NCBI RefSeq assembly: GCF_001552615.1
Contig: NZ_BCRN01000023.1
Coordinates: forward strand, 1-60,593
Direction of reading: 5' to 3'
DNA: 60,593 nt
DNA from: Millisia brevis NBRC 105863
Lineage (GTDB): Bacteria > Actinomycetota > Actinomycetes > Mycobacteriales > Mycobacteriaceae
The notes beneath the pieces are model-generated. The model saw nothing but the letters and a program-made list of their open reading frames with translations. It ran no database searches and was not told the origin of the DNA. Below are positions 25,638 to 37,124 of this stretch, one piece after another. Position numbers and translations under genes: made by a program. Within the stretch, counting starts at the first letter, position 1. Every line of letters starts with the position of its first letter.

Positions 25638-26213
25638 GTGCAGCCGGCGACAACTCGCGAGAGTTACCACCACGGGAATCTTCGCGCCACCCTGATCGAC
25701 ACGGCGATGGAGATGCTCGAGGACGGCGAGGCCTTCTCGCTGCGGGCGGTCGCCCGGCGCGCGGGTGTCTCGCAGACGGCGCCCTATCGGCACTTCGCCG
25801 ATCGAGAGGCGCTCGAGTCCGCCCTGGCCGTCCAGGGCTTCCGCGATCTGAAGCAGTCCCTCATCGAGGTGCACGGTCTGCCGACCACCCCCGATCAGGT
25901 CGCCGACCTCGCCGTCGCCTACGTCGACTTCGCGTTGCGCCGCCCGGCGTTGTTCAAGCTGATGTTCGGCAACGCGTGCGACCCGACCGACGCCGAGCGC
26001 GTCCGTGCCTCGGATGAATTGCACGAACTGGTCGCCGCCGCGCTGACCTCGGTCGTCCCCGACGCCGACCCGGCACTGGCCACCGCGGGGTGGGGGCTCG
26101 CCCACGGGCTGGCCTTCCTGCACCTCGACGGCAAGCTGGCCGCCGACGACATCGCGCAGGTCCACGACCGCGTGCGCAGCGCCTTCTCCGCAGTCTTCGC
26201 CAACCGCACCTGA
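25638..26213 (+). CDS. TetR-family regulator
   Basis: A 191-residue regulator with the TetR helix-turn-helix in residues about 12-58 (YHHGNLRATLIDTAMEML, FSLRAVARRAGVSQTAPYRHF) and the TetR_C-type ligand domain with FALRRPALFKLMFG. The GTG at 25638 follows AGAAGGAGG. It lies directly upstream of the decarboxylase-like/esterase pair, whose promoter holds a near-perfect 17-bp palindrome, so it probably represses them in response to a metabolite. Confidence 0.87.
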   Translation: MQPATTRESYHHGNLRATLIDTAMEMLEDGEAFSLRAVARRAGVSQTAPYRHFADREALESALAVQGFRDLKQSLIEVHGLPTTPDQVADLAVAYVDFALRRPALFKLMFGNACDPTDAERVRASDELHELVAAALTSVVPDADPALATAGWGLAHGLAFLHLDGKLAADDIAQVHDRVRSAFSAVFANRT

Positions 26214-26273
26214 CCTCCCTTTCCGGACGATTCCGTTTCGACCGTGGTCTGGTTCGCAGGACCCCCTCTTCTA

Positions 26274-26306
26274 GTGTTGACAGTGAACACACGACGGTTC
26301 TACCGT
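26274..26306 (+). promoter_or_regulatory. Promoter with TetR-type operator for the decarboxylase/esterase pair
   Basis: GTGTT-N7-AACAC (26274-26290) is a 17-bp palindrome in which all pairs match except one flanking the centre. It contains a consensus -35 TTGACA (26277-26282), followed after 18 bp by TACCGT (26301-26306). Binding by the adjacent TetR protein would occlude the -35 box. Confidence 0.6.
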
Positions 26307-26356
26307 GATGTGACGGCCGTAAACATGTGTGATCTTGTCAACCGAAGGATTGCTCC

Positions 26357-27274
26357 GTGGCCCCGTCCACCATCGCTGACACCGTCGACATCGAACTCGG
26401 CGGCCGGACCGTCTCCGTCCCCAAGGGAGGCCTGTTCGATCGCTACCGCATGAACACCGACCTCGACCGGGTGGCCGCCGACCCCCGGGTACCGGGCGTC
26501 GATTTCTTCCGATCCCTGCCGAAGACCGCCGTCGAGTCCGCGATCGGCCCCACCCTGACCCCGAACTTCTACTACCGGATGTCCAAGGCGCAGGTGACGA
26601 TGCTCGCCCCGCTGCGCGCCATCCGCACCCGGCTGCCCGCCGATCTGGAACCGCTGCGGGCCGGCCCGCGGACCGGCCTGGTCTCGGTGGTCTTCTTCCG
26701 CTACGACGTCTGCGATATCGACTTCTACACCGAGGTGGCGGTGGCCATCGCGGTGCGCCCGCCCGGACGCCGACGGCTGGCGCCGCTCGACACCGCGTCG
26801 ACCGTGGCCTTCGACAGCACGCACGCCTATGTGCTGTCCCTGCCGGTCAACACCGAGATCGCCCGGATTCGCGGCCACGACGGCTACGGGTTCCCCAAGT
26901 GGACAACCGATATCGACGTCGACATCGACAGCCGCCGCGTGACCGCCCGAGTCGCCAACGAGCACGGCGGAACCGATCTCGCACTATCGGTCGATACCCC
27001 GAAGCAGCGGCGAAGCGCCGACGGCGCCACGATCTCCACGCTGACCTCCTATACCCGGCCCCGCGATTCCTGGCACGAAACCCTCAGCCAAACAAACGTT
27101 CTGGCGTCCGGATCGCGCCTATTCCCGCGGCATGTCGACCTCGAGCAGGGCAGTGGTCGACTGACCGACGACCTGCGTTCGGTCGAGGCGGGACGGGTCC
27201 TGCGCCTCGACGTCGTCACCGAATGCCAGAACGCCCTGCATCTTCCCGTCCCGATCGCCGTGCCCGCCCGATAA
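26357..27274 (+). CDS. Acetoacetate decarboxylase-family protein
   Basis: A 305-residue ADC-fold protein. GHDGYGFPKWTTDIDVDI (about residues 174-191) corresponds to the conserved ADC strand with a Lys near the active-site position. PLRAIRTRLPADLEPLRAG and VVFFRYDVCDIDFYTEVAVA match the N-terminal half. ADC-like proteins decarboxylate beta-keto acids or, in other subfamilies, act as aldolases or dehydratases, so the reaction here is unproven. The GTG at 26357 has AAGGA 7 bp upstream. Transcribed with the following esterase. Confidence 0.75.
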   Translation: MAPSTIADTVDIELGGRTVSVPKGGLFDRYRMNTDLDRVAADPRVPGVDFFRSLPKTAVESAIGPTLTPNFYYRMSKAQVTMLAPLRAIRTRLPADLEPLRAGPRTGLVSVVFFRYDVCDIDFYTEVAVAIAVRPPGRRRLAPLDTASTVAFDSTHAYVLSLPVNTEIARIRGHDGYGFPKWTTDIDVDIDSRRVTARVANEHGGTDLALSVDTPKQRRSADGATISTLTSYTRPRDSWHETLSQTNVLASGSRLFPRHVDLEQGSGRLTDDLRSVEAGRVLRLDVVTECQNALHLPVPIAVPAR

Positions 27275-27305
27275 CCCTCCAGCCGAACAGAATCGAGGAA
27301 TCGTC

Positions 27306-28274
27306 GTGACCGAACTACCCCCGCCCATCACCCCCGTTCTGGAGCCCGCCGCTGCGGCCCTCGCCGAGGCGACCGACCCGCATCCGCGCATCTACGAGGT
27401 CCCGCCGGAGCAGGGGCGGCAGATCCTGGTCGACCTGCAGAGCGACCCGAGCGTGCCGCGGCCCGAGGTCGACGAGGAGTGGGTCGAGGTCGACGCGGGG
27501 GAGTGGGGGACCGTGCGCACCCGGATCATCCGCCCGAAGGGGGTGACCGGTCCGCTGCCCGTGCTGTTCTACATCCACGGTGCCGGTTGGGTATTCGGCG
27601 ACGAGGTCACCCACGACCGGCTCTTCCGGGAGCTGGCCGTGGGCGCCGGGGCGGCGGGGGTCTTCCCCGTCTACGACCGCGCGCCCGAGGCGCCCTATCC
27701 GACGCAGGTCGAACAGAATTACGCCGTGGGACAGTGGGTGCTCGACCACGGAGCCGAACACGGTCTGGACACCTCCCGGATCGCGGTGACCGGCGAGTCG
27801 GTGGGCGGCTGTATGTCGGCGGTCTTCACCCTGATGAACTCCGACCGCGGCGGCATCGACCTGAAGGCGCAGTGCCTGCTGTACCCGGTGACCAACGCCG
27901 ACTTCGACACCCCGTCGTATCTTCAGTTCGCGGAGGGCTACTACCTCACCCGCGAGGGCATGCAGTGGTTCTGGGATGCCTACACCAAGGACCCGGAGCA
28001 GCGGGCGCAGAAGTACGCCACCCCGCTGCAGGCGACCGTCGACGAGCTGCGGGGACTTCCGCCGACCCTGGTGATCACCGACGAGGCCGACGTGCTGCGG
28101 GACGAGGGGGAGCAGTACGCCAACAAGCTGCGCGAAGCGGGCAACGATGTGACGTCCGTTCGGGTGGCCGGGATGGTCCACGACTTCCTGCTGCTGGACA
28201 GCCTGCGCGATACCAAGGCGGCCAACGTTGCCCGCGGTCTGGCGATCGACTTCCTGCGCAACGCACTTCGCTGA
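27306..28274 (+). CDS. Alpha/beta hydrolase, HSL-type esterase
   Basis: A 322-residue esterase/lipase of the hormone-sensitive-lipase group. The oxyanion motif is HGAGW (variant of HGGG), the nucleophile elbow is GESVGG, the catalytic Asp lies in TDEADVLRDEGE and the His in MVHDFLLL. The GTG at 27306 is preceded by GAGGAA. It follows the ADC-like gene by 31 bp and is likely co-transcribed; together they could process an ester whose product is a keto acid. Ends at a strong hairpin. Confidence 0.87.
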   Translation: MTELPPPITPVLEPAAAALAEATDPHPRIYEVPPEQGRQILVDLQSDPSVPRPEVDEEWVEVDAGEWGTVRTRIIRPKGVTGPLPVLFYIHGAGWVFGDEVTHDRLFRELAVGAGAAGVFPVYDRAPEAPYPTQVEQNYAVGQWVLDHGAEHGLDTSRIAVTGESVGGCMSAVFTLMNSDRGGIDLKAQCLLYPVTNADFDTPSYLQFAEGYYLTREGMQWFWDAYTKDPEQRAQKYATPLQATVDELRGLPPTLVITDEADVLRDEGEQYANKLREAGNDVTSVRVAGMVHDFLLLDSLRDTKAANVARGLAIDFLRNALR

Positions 28275-28286
28275 TCGAGCGGCGGT

Positions 28287-28320
28287 CGGTCGCCGCCCGG
28301 GCGGATCCGGGCGGCGACCG
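28287..28320 (+). terminator. Terminator after esterase gene
   Basis: Perfect 13-bp stem (CGGTCGCCGCCCG at 28287-28299 with 28308-28320) and an 8-nt loop, 12 bp past the stop codon. Very GC-rich, with no T-tract. Confidence 0.8.
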
Positions 28321-28492
28321 CTCCCGGTCTGCGCAACGTGCCGGTTCACGTTGTGGATATCGCGGATTCCGACGCCGATCTGTGGATAGCGAGGTTGACA
28401 CCCCTGCGGTTGTGTGAGTTGAACATCGAATTGCGTTGCTGCAAAGGTTCACTCGAGAGAACGTGTCGGTGGTGTCCGCTATCGTTCGGATC

Positions 28493-29854
28493 ATGGATAT
28501 CGGGGAGATCGACGAGGAGTTCGACATCATCGAACGACACCTCGCCGTGCTCGCCCACGCGTCGATCGACCGGTTGACCACGCACGAGTGGCTACACGTG
28601 GTCGAACGGTACGAAAGACTCACCCGAATGGCCTTCGCCGGACAACGAACCCCCTTGGCCCGGCTCGCCGAAGTCGGACCCGAAGGGTTCGGCGGGGAAA
28701 CGATCACGTCGGTGATCGCCAACCGGCTGCGCATCACACCCGGCCAGGCCGGAGACCGGCTGAACGACACCGCCGATCTCGCGCCACGTTTGTCGTTCAC
28801 CGGCCACGATCTGCCACCGGTATTGGGGCACACCGCCGAGGCAGAGCGCAGCGGTCTGATCGGGCGCGAACACATCACGGTGATCCGTCAGTTCTTCCAC
28901 CATCTGCCCGCCGAGGTGAACCACCAACACCGTGAGGACGCGGAGAAGCGCCTCGCGGAACTGTCGCTGACCATGCGCCCCGACGAGGTGAAAACCAACG
29001 CAAAACGCCTCGCCGCGCACCTCAACCCCGACGGCAACTTTTCCGATCAGGACAGGGCGCGCACACGATCCTTCCGGATGGGGCCACAGGGTGTGGACAG
29101 GATGCGATCGGGATCTTTCTGTGTCACCCCCGAAGTGGGTGTCTACCTGGAAACCATCTTCGCGAAGCTCGCCGCGCCGGGAATGTGCAACCCGGAGGAC
29201 GCCACCCCGACCGTGGACGGCGTCCCCGATCCGGACGCTGTTCGACGCGATGGGCGCACCCCCGCGCAACGCTGCCACGACGCCCTGGCCACCCTCTGCC
29301 GCGACGCGCTCGCCACCGACCGGCTCGGCTCCCACCGCGGTCTTCCGGTCACGATCATCGCGACCGCCACCGTCCGGGATCTGCAGCAGCAAGCCGGGGT
29401 CGCCACCACCGCCGGCGGGTCGCTACTGCCGATCCGCGAGCTGATCACCATGGCCGCCCGCACCGACCGCTACCTGGCGATCTTCGATGATCACCACAGT
29501 CGACCGCTCTACCTGGGTCGTGCGAAACGGCTCGCCTCGGCGGATCAACGTGTCATGTTGTGCGCGAACGATCGCGGCTGCACCTTCCCCGGTTGCTCGA
29601 TGCCCGCGTCGATGTCCGAAGTGCATCACGTTCGGGAGTGGGCCGACGGCGGCAGCACCGATATCAACAACCTGACGTTGGTCTGCCCCTCCCATCACCG
29701 GCTCATCGGCAGCAACCGGTGGCGCACCACCAGGCACGGCGGACGCACACACTGGACGCCACCACACCACATCGACCCCACTGGAACACCCCGCACCAAC
29801 ACCTACCACCACCCCGAGCAGCCACCGACCGAACCAACGGCCCAGCCACCGTGA
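28493..29854 (+). CDS. DUF222 / HNH endonuclease-like protein (13E12 type)
   Basis: A 453-residue protein of the DUF222-HNH group that is repeated many times in Gordonia and mycobacteria (REP13E12 in M. tuberculosis). DUF222 spans roughly residues 10-300. The C-terminal HNH domain has CTFPGC, HHVREWADGGST, NLTLVCPSHH and a His/Pro/Thr-rich tail. The nuclease residues look intact. The ATG at 28493 is chosen over a start 19 codons upstream: TATCGT lies 7 bp before it, suggesting a leaderless mRNA. Cellular role unknown; copies are often linked to mobile or recombining DNA. Confidence 0.85.
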   Translation: MDIGEIDEEFDIIERHLAVLAHASIDRLTTHEWLHVVERYERLTRMAFAGQRTPLARLAEVGPEGFGGETITSVIANRLRITPGQAGDRLNDTADLAPRLSFTGHDLPPVLGHTAEAERSGLIGREHITVIRQFFHHLPAEVNHQHREDAEKRLAELSLTMRPDEVKTNAKRLAAHLNPDGNFSDQDRARTRSFRMGPQGVDRMRSGSFCVTPEVGVYLETIFAKLAAPGMCNPEDATPTVDGVPDPDAVRRDGRTPAQRCHDALATLCRDALATDRLGSHRGLPVTIIATATVRDLQQQAGVATTAGGSLLPIRELITMAARTDRYLAIFDDHHSRPLYLGRAKRLASADQRVMLCANDRGCTFPGCSMPASMSEVHHVREWADGGSTDINNLTLVCPSHHRLIGSNRWRTTRHGGRTHWTPPHHIDPTGTPRTNTYHHPEQPPTEPTAQPP

Positions 29855-29962
29855 CCACGACTGCAGAACACCATCCCCGTCCTCGGCCCGGTTTGTTGTC
29901 GCTCCGGCACCGACTCGGGAATCACGGCGAAACTCGAGCCGACACACCACCGAGCAAGGTCT

Positions 29963-31705
29963 CTACCGGGAGACTACGTGCGCCGACTGCGCCGGGTGCA
30001 CGGGCAGCGGCAGGACTGCGGTGGTCGACAGCCGTTGGGAGGCAACATTGTCGCCGGACGACGTCGCATGAGCGACCTCGACGGCCAGCTCGGCGCCGGG
30101 TCCGTCCGGAACGGTCAGGATCATCACCCCGTTGTCGAACCAGGGGCCGTCGGTCACCGACCAATCGACGCCCGATTCACGGACGCCGGCGCGGCGGGCC
30201 AGCGCACGGGCCCAGCGGATGACGCTCGGCCGGCCGGCGATGCGATTGACGATCCGGATCGGCAGCTCCAGGGGATTGCGGAACGGCGACATCGTCAACT
30301 GGTACATCGAGCGGCCGGCGATATCGGCGCGGGCGACGTAGGAGCAGTGCACATCGCCGGAGAGCCACAACACCCGCCGCGGGGCGTCCGGGCGTCCGAC
30401 GATCTCGCGCGCGAGATCCATCATCGCCCGGAACGATGCGGCGAACGCCGCCCAATGCTCCAGATCGACCGCGAGCCGGATGCGTTCGGCGAGCGGCGAC
30501 CACCGCTGCCCCCATGCCCCTTCGGCGGTCGCCTCGTTCCACTGTTCGAGGTGGTGCAGCGCGGGGAGCATCAGCACCGGCAGCGACGTGCCGAAGAGCA
30601 CGGTCTCGGGTGGATCGGTGAAGACCTGCTCGCGCACCCACTCCCATTCGCGGCTGTCGACCACCGCCCGGTTGCCCGGTTCGAGGCTGCGCGAGCAGCG
30701 CGAGTCGATCATGATCAGCCGGGTCGATCCGATATCGCGGGTGAACGACCAGCGCGCCGAACTCGGCTCGGCGTCCGCGCGCACGACGAAGTCCGCCAAC
30801 AACAGCTCGCGCCGGGTATCGGACGTCGCCTTGCGGATCGCGGCGTACATCGTGTCGCGGGCCAGCGCCTCGGGGGAGAGGTTGCCCAGATGTTGGTAGA
30901 CCCAGTACGACGACATCGCCCCGATCACCCGGTCCCGGAACCAGTGGGTGGCGGTGACCGCCGCCCGCCACTGCGCCGAGGAGTTCCAGTCGTCGCGCAG
31001 GTCGTGGTCGTCGAGGATCATGCAGGTCGGCACGACGGCGAACAGTTCGCGCACCGCCGGCTCCGACCACGACTGGTGATAGAGCCAGGTGTACTCCTCG
31101 AAGTCGCAGATCTCGTCGATCACCTCCGCATCGGTCGGCCCGATACCCGCGGCCCGACGCATCCGCAGGCGGTGGAGGATCGGCGCGGTCGGGTTGTCGG
31201 CGTAGACCTGATCGCCGAGCAGGGCCAGCAACTGCGGCCGTTCGGACGGCTGCTGCAGCTGCACCCGCCACGCCAGTCCGACCAACGCGTCCGCACCGAT
31301 CTGTCGCAGCGACCCGGGGCTGTAGTCGTCGCCCCGACGGCAGGAGCCGAAGGCGATGCGCGCCGGGGTGTCCGCGGACCCGGTGGTGCGAAATATCGGG
31401 GGAGGCCCGTAGGCGGGCCAGGACACCGGCTCGTCGACGGGGCCGGCGCCGGGATCGACCGGATCGGTCGGGTCGGTCGGATCGGGGGTGACCGTGACGC
31501 CGTACTCGATCGCGGTGTCGGCGGGCAATCCCTCCAGCACCAGCAGGGCGTAGTGGTGGTCGTAGAGACCCCACGTGTGGTCCTCGACGGTGACGCCGAC
31601 CGACGTGGTGACGGTGATGGTCGCCGGACGGGCGGTCTCGAACCACACCGTCGCCCGGTGATCGTCGACGTACCTCAGGATCGGGCCCAACACCAGGGGG
31701 GACAC
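29963..31705 (-). CDS. PhoD-like metallophosphatase
   Basis: A 580-residue protein of the alkaline phosphatase D family. An N-terminal beta domain (about 1-115) is followed by the metal-binding phosphatase core: [38 protein letters not shown] and [13 protein letters not shown]. Unlike classical secreted PhoD it has no Tat signal peptide, so it probably acts in the cytoplasm. The GTG at 31705 (MSPLVLG) is chosen because GGAGG lies 8 bp upstream. Substrates of such PhoD-like enzymes include phosphodiesters; none can be assigned. Divergent from hisD. Confidence 0.83.
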   Translation of the reverse strand: MSPLVLGPILRYVDDHRATVWFETARPATITVTTSVGVTVEDHTWGLYDHHYALLVLEGLPADTAIEYGVTVTPDPTDPTDPVDPGAGPVDEPVSWPAYGPPPIFRTTGSADTPARIAFGSCRRGDDYSPGSLRQIGADALVGLAWRVQLQQPSERPQLLALLGDQVYADNPTAPILHRLRMRRAAGIGPTDAEVIDEICDFEEYTWLYHQSWSEPAVRELFAVVPTCMILDDHDLRDDWNSSAQWRAAVTATHWFRDRVIGAMSSYWVYQHLGNLSPEALARDTMYAAIRKATSDTRRELLLADFVVRADAEPSSARWSFTRDIGSTRLIMIDSRCSRSLEPGNRAVVDSREWEWVREQVFTDPPETVLFGTSLPVLMLPALHHLEQWNEATAEGAWGQRWSPLAERIRLAVDLEHWAAFAASFRAMMDLAREIVGRPDAPRRVLWLSGDVHCSYVARADIAGRSMYQLTMSPFRNPLELPIRIVNRIAGRPSVIRWARALARRAGVRESGVDWSVTDGPWFDNGVMILTVPDGPGAELAVEVAHATSSGDNVASQRLSTTAVLPLPVHPAQSAHVVSR

Positions 31706-31872
31706 CAGTCGCACCTCCACAGCCAACCGTCCCGCGCAGGGCGGAGCGGGTGGACGTCCCTCGCCCACCGGACGAAGTCTGTGTCTCCCGCGTGGTCGCT
31801 CGCCGGCATGTGCCTGTGAGAACCCCGGGAATCCGGGAGACCGGCCGCCGACGGCGGAAGTTCGGCGACGGG

Positions 31873-31878
31873 GATAAT
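31873..31878 (+). promoter_or_regulatory. Candidate -10 box for the hisD operon
   Basis: GATAAT lies in the 236-bp divergent gap between the PhoD-like gene and hisD, about 63 bp before the hisD ATG. No good -35 match is seen. The gap otherwise holds short GC-rich hairpins only. Confidence 0.4.
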
Positions 31879-31941
31879 CGACGGTGGCGGCGACCCGGAA
31901 GCTGCGGGACGCCGCGCCGAATCGAACCCGAAGGGATGGGC

Positions 31942-35131
<3,190 letters not shown>

Positions 35132-35205
35132 CGCGTCCGAATTGTCGTATTGTCGTGGCGTAGGGACCAACCGTCGATAAACGGATCCGTTCGACGGCGG
35201 TGATC

Positions 35206-35227
35206 GGTGTTCACCCGGGTGAACACC
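35206..35227. promoter_or_regulatory. 22-bp perfect palindrome upstream of phosphonate cassette
   Basis: GGTGTTCACCC at 35206-35216 is followed directly by its exact inverse complement to 35227, giving no loop. This suits a dimeric regulator site better than a hairpin terminator. It lies 84 bp before the binding-protein start. No regulator gene is encoded in the cassette itself. Confidence 0.65.
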
Positions 35228-35311
35228 CCCGGAAGTCTTCCGAACAGGTCTTTTCGGCGTGCCCGCGGGTCGGGCACAGTGCTCGAGGTTCCCTCGATCC
35301 GAAAGGCCGAC

Positions 35312-36244
35312 ATGTCGCTCCACTCCCGCCGTACCTCGGTGCTCCTCGCCGCGGCGACCGCGCTCGTTCTCGGAATCTCCGCCTGTTCCGGATCCTCGGG
35401 TTCGTCGGACTCGTCGAGTAGCGGTTCCTCCACTGCGGGTTTCGCGGTTGACGCGGACACGCTCGTCTTCGGCGTCGTGCCCGACTCGGTCGACACCGAG
35501 ACCAACTACCAGCCGCTGATGGACTACATCGCGCAGGAGACCGGCAAGCAGGTCGAGTACTTCGAGTCGACCGACTACGCGGCGCTGATCGAGGCGGCGA
35601 TCGCCGGCAAGATCGACGTGGCCTCCTTCTCCGGATTCACCTACGTCACCGCGAAGAACAACGGCGCCGAGATCTCCCCGATCTCGTCGATCGTCACCGA
35701 GGAGGGTCAGCAGCCCGGCTACTACTCCGAGGCGATCGTCCCCGCCGACAGCCCGATCACCTCGATCTCCGAATTCCGCGGCAAGAAGGTCTGTTTCGTC
35801 GATCCGTCGTCGACGTCCGGCTACCTCTTCCCGAGCTACAACCTGCTGCAGGCGGGCATCAACCCGGAGACCGACATCACCCCGGTCTTCGCCGGCAAGC
35901 ACGATGTCAGCGTTCAGAAGGTCGGCGAGGGCACCGAATGCGAGGTGGGCTTCGCCGAGGACAGCGAGGTCGCCAAGTCCGACGCGGTCAAGGTCGTCGA
36001 GCGCACCATGGTGCCCGGCGCCCCGATCGTCGTCTCCGACGCGCTTCCCGCCGACATCAAGCAGCGGGTCACCGACGTCCTGTCGAATGTGACGGTCGAC
36101 CAAATCGTCGCCGCCGGAATCACTTCGGCCGATACCGATGGCTTCCGCAGCGTCTTCTTCGAGACCGAGCCGGTCGATGACGCCTACTACGACATCATCC
36201 GCGATATCTGCGCGGAGACCAACGCCAAGCAGTGCCAGAGCTGA
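35312..36244 (+). CDS. phnD: Phosphonate/phosphite ABC transporter binding lipoprotein (PhnD-like)
   Basis: Lipoprotein of 310 residues with signal peptide and lipobox ISAC (Cys25), then a Ser/Gly linker. The PhnD-type binding fold shows TLVFGVVPDSVDTETNYQPLMDYI, the ligand-region VASFSGFTYVTAKNN, RGKKVCFVDPSSTSGYLFPSYNLL and GFAEDSEV. The start ATG at 35312 follows GAAAGG; an in-frame upstream extension covers the palindrome and is rejected. It delivers phosphonate to the ATPase and fused permease that follow. Confidence 0.87.
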   Translation: MSLHSRRTSVLLAAATALVLGISACSGSSGSSDSSSSGSSTAGFAVDADTLVFGVVPDSVDTETNYQPLMDYIAQETGKQVEYFESTDYAALIEAAIAGKIDVASFSGFTYVTAKNNGAEISPISSIVTEEGQQPGYYSEAIVPADSPITSISEFRGKKVCFVDPSSTSGYLFPSYNLLQAGINPETDITPVFAGKHDVSVQKVGEGTECEVGFAEDSEVAKSDAVKVVERTMVPGAPIVVSDALPADIKQRVTDVLSNVTVDQIVAAGITSADTDGFRSVFFETEPVDDAYYDIIRDICAETNAKQCQS

Positions 36245-36290
36245 TCGACGCATAGCGGCCGAGTACAACGGCCCCGGGAGGTAGGTCTCG

Positions 36291-37124
36291 ATGACCGGAA
36301 CAACTGCCGCGTCGACCACGGTGGTCGAATTGACGGACGTCACCAAGAGATTCGGCGACACCGTGGCCCTCGATCGGGTGTCACTGACCGTCGCCCGTGG
36401 GGAAATCCTGGTGCTGCTCGGACTTTCCGGTTCGGGCAAGTCGACGCTGTTGCGACATCTCGACGGTCTCGAGGAGCCCACCTCCGGGTCGGTGACGGTC
36501 CTCGGTGAGTCGGTGCCCCGGCTGCGCGGGAAAGCCCTGCGCTCCCTGCGCAGTCGGGTCGGCTTCATCTTTCAGCAATTCGAACTGGTGCCGTCGCTGA
36601 CGGTGCTCGAGAACGTCCTGACCGGATCGCTGGCCACGCTGCGCGGCCCGCGGCTCGGCCTGTTCTCCTATGGTCGCGCCTCCAAGCTGCGGGCGTTGAC
36701 CCATCTCGACCGGGTGGGGCTGCTCGACCGGGCCTACCAGCGCGCGGACACCCTCTCCGGCGGCCAGCAGCAGCGGGTCGCCATCGCGCGGGCGCTGATG
36801 CAGGATCCGGAGGTCCTGCTCGCCGACGAGCCGGTCGCCTCCCTCGACCCCGAGTCGAGCTCCCAGGTGATGGCGCTGATCCGCGAGATCGCCGCCGACG
36901 AAGGTCTGACCGTGGTGTGCAGCCTGCACCAGGTCGACCTGGCGATCGACTGGGCCGACCGGATCGTCGGCCTGCGCCGCGGCAGCGTCGTGCTCGACAC
37001 CACGACCGACGGCCTCGACAAGGCGCAGGTCATGGAGATCTACGGTCGGGTCGCGACCACCACCGAGGAGATCGTCGCGGTCCAGACCGAACTGCACGAG
37101 GCCCGGCTCGAGGTCGGTCGGTGA
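36291..37124 (+). CDS. phnC: Phosphonate ABC transporter ATP-binding protein PhnC
   Basis: ATPase of 277 residues. Walker A is GLSGSGKSTLLRHLDGLE, the signature is LSGGQQQRVAIARAL, Walker B is VLLADEPVASLDP, and the H-loop is CSLHQVDLAIDWADRI. The spacer FIFQQFELVPSLTVLENVLTGSL with FSYGRASKLRA is characteristic of PhnC rather than generic importers. GGGAGGTAGG precedes the ATG at 36291. Overlaps the permease by GTGA. Confidence 0.92.
   Translation: MTGTTAASTTVVELTDVTKRFGDTVALDRVSLTVARGEILVLLGLSGSGKSTLLRHLDGLEEPTSGSVTVLGESVPRLRGKALRSLRSRVGFIFQQFELVPSLTVLENVLTGSLATLRGPRLGLFSYGRASKLRALTHLDRVGLLDRAYQRADTLSGGQQQRVAIARALMQDPEVLLADEPVASLDPESSSQVMALIREIAADEGLTVVCSLHQVDLAIDWADRIVGLRRGSVVLDTTTDGLDKAQVMEIYGRVATTTEEIVAVQTELHEARLEVGR

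Noticed and set aside
28493-29854. DUF222-HNH gene as an insertion sequence or intein
   Set aside because: No terminal inverted repeats, target duplication or transposase were seen around it; it reads as a stand-alone gene.
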